Both the position numbers and the translations under genes were made by a program. Below are positions 9,269-17,703 of a DNA stretch of 64,000 nt, in pieces. Below the pieces are notes generated by a model. It made no database searches. It saw only the letters and a list, made by a program, of their open reading frames with translations, and was not told the DNA's origin. Positions within the stretch are counted from its first letter, which is position 1; each line of letters opens with the position of its first letter. Source of the DNA: Allotamlana fucoidanivorans (lineage in GTDB: Bacteria > Bacteroidota > Bacteroidia > Flavobacteriales > Flavobacteriaceae); the NCBI RefSeq assembly GCF_045788535.1, contig NZ_CP074074.1, positions 3,472,001 through 3,536,000 of the forward strand, written 5' to 3'.

Positions 9269-12200
9269 TTATAATTTGACCACTTTTTCTATAATTAGAG
9301 TGCTATCTGCTTGTATTTTAAAAAAATACATGCCTGTTGGTAATGAAACTAAATTGATATTGGTTTCTGAATCCTGAGAATTAAATTCATTAACTAACTG
9401 CCCTGTATTTGAAAGCACTTGCACACTTACTTTGGTATATTTTTCTGAAAACTTTAGTGTAATATAATCTCTTGTTGGATTTGGATAAATTTGTAATCCG
9501 ATAGTACTTTTTTCAATAGGTTTTGAAGATAAGGTTACACCTCCTAAGATGATATCTCCATCAATTCCTCCTACCGATTTTGAACTATTCCAAAGGGCAT
9601 AAGCATTATCTTCATTTACATTCCAATTGATATGATTATAAACACTTGCTCTTACTTGATTTGGTGTGCCTGAAGTTCCACCTATATATACGCCGTAATT
9701 TTTATCCCATTTGTTAAGCGCTATATCTCCACCCGTTACGTCTATATTAAAACCAACCAAAGCTGTTGGCAAATCACAAAAGGAATTACCGCCACCAATA
9801 CCCCATCCAGCTACTTGAACGCTTCCGCCATTATCAATTCCATTAGTATTTAATCCTGTTAACCACAAATCGCTATTATCGGCAGGATGCATGGCTGAAT
9901 CACCCGCATAGATTAATACAGTATCTCCAGCAGGTGATAAATCCCAATCACCATCTGTTCCAAAGGTTTGCGATATATTACCTACCTGTGTTTCTATTCC
10001 CGCTATTACCGTAGTAACTACACCACTTCGTTGTAATTTAAAAATAGTCCCTGCTTCATGAGTATCTGTTGCTGTCCAACTAAATACATCATCAATGGAA
10101 TAAGGACCACTATTACCTTCATTGAAACTACCATCGGTATTCCAACCTCTGTTTGAAAAACTCAAACTTGTTCCTGCGGTAATTTCTTTTAAAATAACAA
10201 AAGCTAGTTCACCCACATTTCCGCTTGCTGCCTTATATCCTACAATGGCAACATCACCGGCAGTTAACTGTGTAGGCAAAATCACATCAAAAATTAAAAT
10301 ACTTGCAGGGGTAGAATTCACAGAGCCGACTGTGGTAGATTGCAATGTTATGGTTACTGACTCACTTGCCTCTTCCATACTATCATCTCCCGCTACAATA
10401 GTAATTTCAGATGAATTGGTTCCTGATGCGATGGTTATATTTCCTGTAAGGGTGGTATAATCGTTACCAGCTGTGGCTTCACCACTTACGGTGTAGGTAA
10501 CATCAATATCTTCTGATGCTAGAATCCCTTCTGGCAAGCTCACCTTAAACACACCATTCACATCGCCTTCAATAGCATCCGTTTCACCTGTTATACTAAT
10601 TTCACTAATTTCACTTTCTAAGAGCAATTCATTACTTTCAAACAACCTATTGTAACCTGGCAATGTACCGTCATCCCATAAAAAGCTATGAGGGTGCCCT
10701 GCACCACCATCGTCATTATCAAACCATTGTGGCTTTACATCTTTAAACTCTTTTACTGTAGCCACCGCTTTATCAAGAATATCTTGAATAATTTGCTCTG
10801 CATTAGGTTCAGAAGCTCTTAAATCGGTCGTTTCGCCAGGATCATTTTCTATATCATATAAACGCCAGCTCCCGTTACCGCCAGTCTTTACAATTTTCCA
10901 TTGTCCGTTAGCAATACCACCATTATGAAAACCATTATATGGTCTCATAATTAAAATATTTTCACCTGCTCTTGGATCTGTGCCTGCTATTAAATCATCC
11001 ATAAAATCTACTCCATCTAATACCTTTTCTTCTGGAATAGTTCCTCCTGCCATATTTACCAGTGTAGGATAAATATCAAGAGCACTTAATTGATGGTTGT
11101 AATACGCTTTTGACGTAATTTGGTCTGGCCAATGCACAAACATAGGCACTTTATGCCCGCCTTCATTAACACTACCCTTTAAAGCCGCTAAAGGATAATT
11201 AACAGCTCCTTTACTATAAGTATACCCCCCATTATCACTTAAAAATATAATGACCGTATTATTAAATTCATTCATATCCTTTTTTAACTCTGTGACAAGG
11301 CGACCAATATTTTTATCCATATTAGTGACCATAGTAGCATAAGTGATTCTAGCTTGAGTAAATTCTTCAATTTTAGCTTGTCTTGCGGCCTCTATAGCAT
11401 CTTGTTGTTCTTGAGGTGTTAGGGCATTATAAGCAGCATCTCCCATAGATGCTCTTGCCTCATCTTCCATTTTATCATCACTTACCTGATTTGCTTCAGA
11501 CATATAGGTACTATTTCTAACCAAGTCTTCAAAATCTGGGTTATCGGATTTAAACTGAGCTATTTCAGCATCGGGTGCTTCTAAAGGTGTATGCGGTGCA
11601 TTGTAAGCCAAATACATAAAATATGGATCGCTAGAAGGTGCATAAGTGTTTATGTAAGAAATAGCTTGATCAGTTAAAACATCGGTTAAGTAATCTTCAT
11701 TTGCAGCATCGCTAAACTCACTTTCAGCCACATAACCACGATCACGCCATAAAGGATCTTGATATTCATTCGTTACTGGGTTACTTCCACCCAATCGGTT
11801 ATAAAAGTTATCCTCATAACGCTCTTCAAAATAGTATTTTCCACCACCTAAGAATCCGAAGAATTCATGAAACCCTCTATCTAATGGTTGATACGAGCCT
11901 TCTTCAAAACCTAAATGCCATTTACCAACAGCAATTGTATTATAACCTGCATCTTGCAAAAGTTTAGGGAAATAAGTTTCATTAACAGGCACACCTAAAT
12001 CACTGGTTATATCGTTTGGAAGATTGTATTGTGCTCCAATTCTATGAGGCATCATTCCCGTTAATAGAGCAGCTCTACTGGGGCCACAAAATGGATGTGC
12101 CACGTGTGCATTTTTACAAATTACACTGTTATCTGCTAATGTGTTTAAATTTGGTGTTGGTATAATTCCCAAATCTGCGGGAAACCCAGCTTCTCTATTA

Positions 12201-12343
12201 AAACCAACATCACCATAACCTAAATCATCTGCCAAAATAACAATTATATTAGGTTTCGTATTGGCAGTTTGGGCTTGAAGTTGCTTTGAAGAAATAATGG
12301 AAGTAATAAAAAGAAAAATAAATTTAAGTTTGTTAATACGCAT
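9269..12343 (-). CDS. Secreted multidomain sulfatase (S1 family) with Calx-beta region and T9SS sorting domain
   Basis: 1024 residues with a Sec signal peptide (about residues 1-25). The sulfatase domain spans about residues 31-550: metal-binding LADDLGYGD (Asp39/Asp40), formylglycine motif CGPSR with Cys86, GKWHLG (Lys141, His143), and SDNGG (Asp370, Asn371). It removes sulfate esters from glycans after Cys is converted to formylglycine. Compared with the 495-residue sulfatase nearby, about 55 extra acidic, helical residues are inserted around 260-327. A Calx-beta-like domain follows (about 600-690). Next comes a poorly recognised beta-rich region (about 690-945) resembling lamin-tail-like exported domains. 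The C-terminal T9SS type A domain begins YPNPTRDY. The product should be secreted or displayed by the type IX system. An AraC-type regulator gene lies just upstream. Confidence 0.9.
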   Translation of the reverse strand: MRINKLKFIFLFITSIISSKQLQAQTANTKPNIIVILADDLGYGDVGFNREAGFPADLGIIPTPNLNTLADNSVICKNAHVAHPFCGPSRAALLTGMMPHRIGAQYNLPNDITSDLGVPVNETYFPKLLQDAGYNTIAVGKWHLGFEEGSYQPLDRGFHEFFGFLGGGKYYFEERYEDNFYNRLGGSNPVTNEYQDPLWRDRGYVAESEFSDAANEDYLTDVLTDQAISYINTYAPSSDPYFMYLAYNAPHTPLEAPDAEIAQFKSDNPDFEDLVRNSTYMSEANQVSDDKMEDEARASMGDAAYNALTPQEQQDAIEAARQAKIEEFTQARITYATMVTNMDKNIGRLVTELKKDMNEFNNTVIIFLSDNGGYTYSKGAVNYPLAALKGSVNEGGHKVPMFVHWPDQITSKAYYNHQLSALDIYPTLVNMAGGTIPEEKVLDGVDFMDDLIAGTDPRAGENILIMRPYNGFHNGGIANGQWKIVKTGGNGSWRLYDIENDPGETTDLRASEPNAEQIIQDILDKAVATVKEFKDVKPQWFDNDDGGAGHPHSFLWDDGTLPGYNRLFESNELLLESEISEISITGETDAIEGDVNGVFKVSLPEGILASEDIDVTYTVSGEATAGNDYTTLTGNITIASGTNSSEITIVAGDDSMEEASESVTITLQSTTVGSVNSTPASILIFDVILPTQLTAGDVAIVGYKAASGNVGELAFVILKEITAGTSLSFSNRGWNTDGSFNEGNSGPYSIDDVFSWTATDTHEAGTIFKLQRSGVVTTVIAGIETQVGNISQTFGTDGDWDLSPAGDTVLIYAGDSAMHPADNSDLWLTGLNTNGIDNGGSVQVAGWGIGGGNSFCDLPTALVGFNIDVTGGDIALNKWDKNYGVYIGGTSGTPNQVRASVYNHINWNVNEDNAYALWNSSKSVGGIDGDIILGGVTLSSKPIEKSTIGLQIYPNPTRDYITLKFSEKYTKVSVQVLSNTGQLVNEFNSQDSETNINLVSLPTGMYFFKIQADSTLIIEKVVKL

Positions 12344-12369
12344 TATAGCTATTATTTAGTTTAGACAAA

Positions 12370-12377
12370 CAAAAATA
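12370..12377 (-). promoter_or_regulatory. TAnnTTTG promoter box for the large sulfatase gene
   Basis: On the minus strand the sequence is TATTTTTG, a full match to the Bacteroidota -7 element TAnnTTTG, 27 bp upstream of the ATG. No TTG -33 element is found at the usual distance, which would fit a promoter that needs an activator. Confidence 0.5.
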
Positions 12378-12399
12378 ATAGTCACAACTAAGTATCATT

Positions 12400-12435
12400 G
12401 GTTAAAAATTAACCATGATTAACACTGACTTAACC
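12400..12435 (-). promoter_or_regulatory. Phased TTAAC repeats with palindrome, candidate activator site
   Basis: A perfect palindrome GGTTAA-AAA-TTAACC at 12400-12414 is followed by TTAAC at 12419 and TTAACC at 12430, so three direct TTAAC units start 10 and 11 bp apart, one helical turn each. They sit just upstream of the TAnnTTTG box of the sulfatase gene, where an activator would contact RNA polymerase. The adjacent AraC-type regulator gene is the obvious candidate binder; this is inference. Confidence 0.45.
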
Positions 12436-12464
12436 TATTTTTCTAATTGGAATTTAAAATACTC

Positions 12465-13322
12465 TTATATGGCCTCCCTAAACCCTTTAGGCGTAACTCC
12501 CATAATTTGCTTAAATTGCTTATTGAAATTGGTAATACTATTAAAGCCAACTATATAACAAACTTCTGAAACAGGGGAATTATCTTGAATCAATAATCTC
12601 GAAGCATTACGAATTCTAATTTCATTCAGAAACTGTGTAAAAGATTTATTTGTAGTCTTTTTAAAAAATCTACAAAACGAATTGGTGGTCATACAAGCCA
12701 CATTTGCAATATCATCTAAACTGATGTTTGATGCATAATTATCTGAAATGTATTTTAACACAGTATCTATACGCTCAGAACTTTCGGTTGTAGATTGTCG
12801 CATGTCTGAAGACGAGAGTATTTTCTTTTCTTTTACTTTTGACAACTCATACAGAATATTTAACAACTTTAATTGTTGTTCTATAGGCGGTAATTCCGGC
12901 AACTTTATAATGTCACTATGAAGACGTTCTCCCGCATTTTCACCAAAACAGATACCAAACTTAGCTTCTTCTAAAAGATTGTTAATTTCAGCAAATTCAG
13001 GAACTTTAAATAAATCATTTCCTAGAAAGTCTTTAGTAAATTTAGTAACAATTGTTTTCACCTTTTGAACACTGCCTTCTTTGTAATACGAAGGATCGTT
13101 TCTCCATAAATGAGGTAAATAAGAACCTACTAATACTAAATCTCCTGGGTAGAATGGTTCTACACTATCTCCTACAAAACGAATACCATTACTTTGTGAT
13201 ATGTATAACAACTCAATTTCGGGATGATAATGCCAAGCCGCATCCAAACAAGGGACATCCCTTCTATGAATGTTTAACTTCTTAGTTATAGGGTTATCTG
13301 AATTTTTTAGTACTAGTTTCAT
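12465..13322 (-). CDS. AraC family transcriptional regulator with N-terminal cupin domain
   Basis: 285 residues. The N-terminal half has a cupin-like sensor domain (AAWHYHPEIELLYI near residue 30, then GDLVLVGSYLPHLW). The C-terminal 100 residues are an AraC DNA-binding domain with two helix-turn-helix units (ISLDDIANVACMTTNSFCRF and later SEVCYIVGFNSITNFNKQF, ending GVTPKGFRE). Such proteins typically activate sugar-utilisation operons on binding a small ligand. It lies between two sulfatase genes inside the polysaccharide locus and reads in the same direction, so it probably controls this locus. A TATATTTG box lies only 6 bp before the ATG (13328-13335), which would give an almost leaderless transcript if used. 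Confidence 0.9.
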   Translation of the reverse strand: MKLVLKNSDNPITKKLNIHRRDVPCLDAAWHYHPEIELLYISQSNGIRFVGDSVEPFYPGDLVLVGSYLPHLWRNDPSYYKEGSVQKVKTIVTKFTKDFLGNDLFKVPEFAEINNLLEEAKFGICFGENAGERLHSDIIKLPELPPIEQQLKLLNILYELSKVKEKKILSSSDMRQSTTESSERIDTVLKYISDNYASNISLDDIANVACMTTNSFCRFFKKTTNKSFTQFLNEIRIRNASRLLIQDNSPVSEVCYIVGFNSITNFNKQFKQIMGVTPKGFREAI

Positions 13323-13415
13323 TTAATCAAATATAACATTTTTTTATCGCGCGTAAAACTTAATGAGTGTAATTAACAAATCGTTACAAGCCAAATCATC
13401 ACAGAATTTTATGAA

Positions 13416-13445
13416 AAAATCACCAATACAAGTACTGGTGATTTT
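13416..13445 (-). terminator. Terminator between AraC gene and upstream sulfatase gene
   Basis: Perfect 10-bp arms AAAATCACCA and TGGTGATTTT separated by 10 nt. On the minus strand a T-run follows. It lies 22 bp past the stop of the 495-residue sulfatase gene. Confidence 0.7.
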
Positions 13446-13467
13446 ATCTTAAATTGTAATATGGTAA

Positions 13468-14955
13468 TTAGTTCAAACTAAAAGTTTTATCAAACTTAGG
13501 CATCCCATCAGCTTTCCACTCTTCTCCAGTTTTTACATCATGCCACCAAAGCGGTTGCACATGGAACCTGCTCCAAACTTCACCCTCACCTACTAGTTCT
13601 TTAACAACATCAGGATGCTTAGCACTTACATCTTTATTTTCACTAATATCGTTTTCAATGTTAAACAATTTCCATTTTTGATTATAGGCTTTAACCGCTT
13701 TCCATTCATTTCTTCTTACACTTACATCGCTAAAACCATTTCTATGCCTCATAATATAAATATTATCATCAGCATGTGCATTTTTTCCTGCTAAGAAATC
13801 TTCCCAAATATTTTTACCATCAAGTTGCTTTCCTTCTGGAACCTTAGCCCCAGCCAATCGCGTAAACGTTGGATAAAAATCTAAAGCCGAAACTAAATGG
13901 TTATATTTTTTTCCCGACGGAACAACGTTGGGCCAGTGAAAAAACATAGGTACTCTATGACCGCCTTCATAAACACTTCCTTTACCTTCTTTCAATGGAA
14001 AATTAGTTGCTCCTGCTGTAGTTTTACCGCCATTATCACTAAAAAATACAATAAGCGTATTATCTAGTTGATTTGTTTCTTGTAAGGCTTTAGTAATTCT
14101 TTCAATGCCACGGTCAACAGCATATACCATCGCTGCATAAGTTCTACGCTTTTCATCTTTTATATGACTGAATCTTTGCAAATCTTCTTCTTTTGCTTCT
14201 AATGGTGTATGTGGTGCATTATATGAAAGGTATAAAAAAAATGGCTCTTCTTTTTTTGAAGCCTCTGTAACAAAACGAACCGCTTCTCTTGAAAAAGCGT
14301 CTGTTAAATATTCTGTTTCATGTAACTTTTTACCATTGTGTTCTAAAGGAGATAAATAATCCCAAATTACTTTGTTGCCTTGTTTTTCTTGCTTGGCATA
14401 CGCCTCACGGTATGCCTCTGGAAAATACTTATGCCCCCCTCCTAAAAAGCCATAAAAGTCATCAAAGCCTCTTTCATTTGGATGAAATTCAGGCGTAGCT
14501 CCTAAATGCCACTTCCCAATTAAACCTGTGTAATAATCTGATTCATCAAGCACTTTACTAATAAAAGTTTCTTTAGTAGAAATTCCTTGAGCTATAGTTT
14601 CACTATTAGGAGGTAAATTAAATTGAGCGCCTATTTTATGAGCATACAACCCTGTCATTAACCCCGCTCTACTCGGACCACAAAAAGGATGCGATACGTA
14701 AGCCGAAGTAAGTATAGTACCGTTATGAGCCAATTTATCTAAGGCCGGTGTAGTAATATCTTTTGATCCGTTAAAACCAACATCTGAATACCCTAAATCA
14801 TCACAAAGCACCATTAAAATATTTGGTCTTTCTGGCGTAACGATTTTTTGAACTTCAGCTTGTTGAGACGTACTATTGTTTTTTGTTGAATGACAGCTAA
14901 TCAAAGTAAACACAGCAAGACCAGATAACAGTTTTGAATATAATGAAGAATACAT
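13468..14955 (-). CDS. Sulfatase (S1 family), lipoprotein
   Basis: 495 residues with a lipoprotein signal (lipobox LISC, Cys21), so periplasmic or surface-anchored. Formylglycine sulfatase motifs are complete: LCDDLGYSD (Asp52/Asp53), CGPSR with Cys92, GKWHLG (Lys148, His150), NAPHTP, and SDNGG (Asp307/Asn308). The block HPFCGPSRA is identical to that of the large sulfatase in this locus, suggesting the same S1 subfamily; S1_19, which includes carrageenan sulfatases, is a candidate that I cannot confirm here. It lacks the 55-residue insertion and C-terminal extension of its neighbour. It appears to be transcribed alone, between hairpins. The ATG is preceded by CTAAATAAGAA, the same leader as one GH16 gene. 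Confidence 0.9.
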   Translation of the reverse strand: MYSSLYSKLLSGLAVFTLISCHSTKNNSTSQQAEVQKIVTPERPNILMVLCDDLGYSDVGFNGSKDITTPALDKLAHNGTILTSAYVSHPFCGPSRAGLMTGLYAHKIGAQFNLPPNSETIAQGISTKETFISKVLDESDYYTGLIGKWHLGATPEFHPNERGFDDFYGFLGGGHKYFPEAYREAYAKQEKQGNKVIWDYLSPLEHNGKKLHETEYLTDAFSREAVRFVTEASKKEEPFFLYLSYNAPHTPLEAKEEDLQRFSHIKDEKRRTYAAMVYAVDRGIERITKALQETNQLDNTLIVFFSDNGGKTTAGATNFPLKEGKGSVYEGGHRVPMFFHWPNVVPSGKKYNHLVSALDFYPTFTRLAGAKVPEGKQLDGKNIWEDFLAGKNAHADDNIYIMRHRNGFSDVSVRRNEWKAVKAYNQKWKLFNIENDISENKDVSAKHPDVVKELVGEGEVWSRFHVQPLWWHDVKTGEEWKADGMPKFDKTFSLN

Positions 14956-14990
14956 AGTTTCTTATTTAGTAGTCGTTTTAAATTAATCTA

Positions 14991-15025
14991 AAAATTCTCA
15001 TGCATTGAACATACATGAGAATTTT
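14991..15025 (-). terminator. Hairpin after the Spy-like gene
   Basis: Arms AAAATTCTCATG (14991-15002) and CATGAGAATTTT (15014-15025) are perfect 12-bp complements. It lies 11 bp past the stop of the small Spy-like gene and probably ends the GH16 operon transcript. Confidence 0.6.
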
Positions 15026-15035
15026 GATTTTTGTT

Positions 15036-15389
15036 CTATTTTTTATTCATTTTTTCTCGCATCTCGTCTAGCCAAGGCTTCATTTCTTTATAAGGTTTTC
15101 CTGTAATTTTTGCTAACTCCGTATGAAATGTTTCACTAGCCTCTTTGTTCTTAGCTCTCATTTCTTCCTTTGTAATATCACCAGCTTTCATAGCCTTATT
15201 AGAGTCCATATAAGCGGTTACCATATCAAGTCTAACATCATAAAGTTTTTCTTTTTGACTATCATCTAAACCATATTCTTTTGCTGCAGCATCAACAAAT
15301 ATTTGGTTTTGTTGTTTATGCCATTTACTTTGCCCGTAACTTGAAGCAAAAGCTACTATCAATAATAATGTAAATACAATTTTCTTCAT
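15036..15389 (-). CDS. Small exported helical protein, Spy/CpxP-like
   Basis: 117 residues from ATG at 15389; an upstream in-frame start at 15398 would only add three residues before the signal peptide. A cleavable signal (FTLLLIVAFASSYGQ) is followed by an all-helical, charge-rich mature part (DDSQKEKLYDVRLDMV, EEMRAKNKEASETF). The pattern resembles the periplasmic Spy/CpxP or DUF4890-like proteins that act as chaperones or metal/stress sensors, but no LTxxQ pair is evident. It is the last gene after two GH16 genes (gap about 40 bp). Its place in a glycan-degradation operon may indicate a chaperone for the secreted enzymes; this is inference. Confidence 0.6.
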   Translation of the reverse strand: MKKIVFTLLLIVAFASSYGQSKWHKQQNQIFVDAAAKEYGLDDSQKEKLYDVRLDMVTAYMDSNKAMKAGDITKEEMRAKNKEASETFHTELAKITGKPYKEMKPWLDEMREKMNKK

Positions 15390-15430
15390 AATTCTCAATT
15401 TTTAAATTTAACTTAATTTATGTCTATTAA

Positions 15431-16447
15431 TTATTTTTTCTGCCAAACTCTCACATATTCTATTTCATAATCAACCACTCCTGCTTCTTTTTTTTCATCT
15501 GGACTTTTTGCCATAAGTTCTTCCTTTGATTTTGGTACATCATGCCAGGGAAATGTTTCTTGGTCTAGCCATAAACTAATCGGTCTGTCGGCCACATACC
15601 CATTATAATCTTCTGGAAGATTTAAATTTTTCCTATTTTCTTTTGCCCATGCTGTAACTTGTTCTGCTGTAACTTCAGAGAACAACTTACCGTCCACAAA
15701 ATATTTCATACCGTCTTCATTCCACTCAATACCATAAACATGGAAATCATCCGCTACTCTAAAACCAAGATCTTTTCTTTCCGTATAAGTGGGTTTTCCT
15801 GTTACTGGTTTGCTCCAATCTCTAATAGACCACCATAACTCACTATCTAAATGTGATTTCTTTTCATTACCAGTACCGCCGTATAATTCAAAAAAATCAA
15901 TTTCTAGTTGTTCTCCCATGGCCCAAAAAGCACTTGAAACAGGAGCATCTGCTGCTTTACTTTTTATTTCTATATACCCGTATTTGAATTCTTTACGACC
16001 AATAAAACATGCTGTAGTAATATTTTCATATGGCATGGCTTCACCAAAAACAGGTTTTCTAATTTCATCGCTAAATGGAAAATTGGGTTCCCATCGTGTT
16101 TCAAGAATAAGTTTACCATCTACTAACCGGTAATTTCTTCCTGAAAATTGGGATGGCGCTCTACCTTTCCAAACTTTTTTATTAGGTTTATCTGGATGCT
16201 TATAAAATGGTTTTCCATCTTCAAACTTTCCTACAATATACCATCTATCTTCATCAATGGTTTCTGCATCAAACTCATCACTTACTGCAGTGTTCAGCAC
16301 CCAATTACCTGTATTATTTGGATCAGAAAAAGGGACTACCTTAATGTTATTTACAGTTGCCTGACTACCTTTGCACCCTAGTGAGAGTGCTCCAATACCG
16401 CTCACCACAATAACCCCTAAAACTATTTTATTTACTAATTTTCTCAT
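15431..16447 (-). CDS. GH16 family glycoside hydrolase lipoprotein (galactanase type), copy A
   Basis: 338 residues from the ATG at 16447, preceded by CTAAATAAGAAT. In-frame starts at 16462 and 16474 exist but lie closer to or within the upstream gene. Lipobox LSLGC anchors it in a membrane. The GH16 active-site strand reads EIDFFELYGG (nucleophile Glu, Asp, acid/base Glu), preceded by SSAFWAMG. The ending YEIEYVRVWQ is typical of GH16 agarase/porphyranase/carrageenase-type enzymes. GH16 enzymes are endo-acting, retaining beta-galactanases of red-algal glycans. Adjacent sulfatases and GH127 favour carrageenan or furcellaran, but agar or porphyran cannot be excluded. Paralog B lies directly upstream. 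Confidence 0.88.
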   Translation of the reverse strand: MRKLVNKIVLGVIVVSGIGALSLGCKGSQATVNNIKVVPFSDPNNTGNWVLNTAVSDEFDAETIDEDRWYIVGKFEDGKPFYKHPDKPNKKVWKGRAPSQFSGRNYRLVDGKLILETRWEPNFPFSDEIRKPVFGEAMPYENITTACFIGRKEFKYGYIEIKSKAADAPVSSAFWAMGEQLEIDFFELYGGTGNEKKSHLDSELWWSIRDWSKPVTGKPTYTERKDLGFRVADDFHVYGIEWNEDGMKYFVDGKLFSEVTAEQVTAWAKENRKNLNLPEDYNGYVADRPISLWLDQETFPWHDVPKSKEELMAKSPDEKKEAGVVDYEIEYVRVWQKK

Positions 16448-16463
16448 ATTCTTATTTAGCATA

Positions 16464-17456
16464 TTAATTTTCACTTTGTTGCCATACTCTTAAATACTCT
16501 ATTTGATATTCTGCTGGCAAATCTTCTTCAGTTGGAATACCTAACCAAGGAAATGTTTCAGAATCAAACCAAATCCAATAAGGCACATCGGTAACCCATC
16601 GGTCAGGATCTGCACCATTATTGGTTAAAACCGATTTTAAAATAGTTCCTTCTGGGTGCAATTCACCATCAACATAAATTTTTATGTATTCAGCAGTCCA
16701 TTCATAACCATACACATGAAAATCATCAGCTGTATTATGGTCTACCTGAATGTTTCGAGTATGTACAGGCCCTCTGCCATCGGGTAAATAATAGTAGTTT
16801 TTAGGATCCCAACTAATAATATTAAATTTCAATCTTTTTCTCCAAGTACCACTAGTTTTGTGTCCTCCAAACATTTCAAACATGTCTAATTCTGAGGAAC
16901 GTGTGCCCGTTGTCCAAAACGAACTGGTTACAGGTGCCTTGGCAGACTTACACTTTATTTCCATGTAGCCATACTGAAACTGATTTTTACTAATCACAGC
17001 GGCTGTAGTGATGTTTTCATATTTATAAACCGTACCCCCAACTGTTTGGGTTTTATCACTAAAATTAAAGTCAGGCTCCCATTTTGAGACAATTTTCAAT
17101 TTTCCAGATTCAACAACAGCATTGTTTATAGAAAATTGAGACGGGGCTCTACCTATGAAATTTGATTTGTAAATCCCATCTTTTCCTTGAATGTGCCACT
17201 TTGACTCATCTAATGTACCATCTTCAAACTCATCACTCATATCTTGGTTTAACACCCAATTCCCTGAGTTTGATTGATCAGATAACGGATAGTCTGGATT
17301 GGGTTCAGAGTTTCCACCTTCATTTCCATTATCAGGATTCTCTGTTTCAGGATTTTCAGTTTCAACAATCTCTTGAGGTGTATCAGAACTTGAACAAGAT
17401 GCCATTGTTAACGCAAGAACTACAAGCACACTATACAGGCAATATTTAATCTTCAT
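16464..17456 (-). CDS. GH16 family glycoside hydrolase lipoprotein (galactanase type), copy B
   Basis: 330 residues from the ATG at 17456, the start that directly precedes the lipoprotein signal (lipobox TMASC); an alternative start at 17486 would add ten residues. A Glu/Asn/Pro/Gly-rich linker (about residues 25-60) separates the lipid anchor from the catalytic domain. The active-site strand is ELDMFEMFGG, with the Glu-x-Asp-x-x-Glu spacing of GH16, preceded by TSSFWTTG. The C-terminus YQIEYLRVWQ matches copy A. It is the first gene of an operon with copy A (about 16 bp apart) and a Spy-like protein. Divergence between the two copies suggests different substrate preference, for example in sulfation pattern. 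Confidence 0.88.
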   Translation of the reverse strand: MKIKYCLYSVLVVLALTMASCSSSDTPQEIVETENPETENPDNGNEGGNSEPNPDYPLSDQSNSGNWVLNQDMSDEFEDGTLDESKWHIQGKDGIYKSNFIGRAPSQFSINNAVVESGKLKIVSKWEPDFNFSDKTQTVGGTVYKYENITTAAVISKNQFQYGYMEIKCKSAKAPVTSSFWTTGTRSSELDMFEMFGGHKTSGTWRKRLKFNIISWDPKNYYYLPDGRGPVHTRNIQVDHNTADDFHVYGYEWTAEYIKIYVDGELHPEGTILKSVLTNNGADPDRWVTDVPYWIWFDSETFPWLGIPTEEDLPAEYQIEYLRVWQQSEN

Positions 17457-17703
17457 TTCAACTTTTTTTTTGACAATTTTAAACATGTAGGCTCTTCCTT
17501 ATTAACAAGAACACCTCACGTACACAAAAGAAGAACAAAAGATTTAAGGATAAATGATAAAATTTACCCTCTTATAACATGATTTTACCAGTTTACAGGA
17601 TTCTATGTTATTATACTATCAAATACGTAACAATAAGCCTATTATATTACTTACTAACATGAACTATTATCGCTCAAACACATTTGATGGTTTTACACTA
17701 TTT

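Noticed and set aside
10122..10460. 112-codon plus-strand frame inside the large sulfatase gene
   Set aside because: Antisense to the Calx-beta region; the repeated Thr/Val composition is a mirror of that domain.
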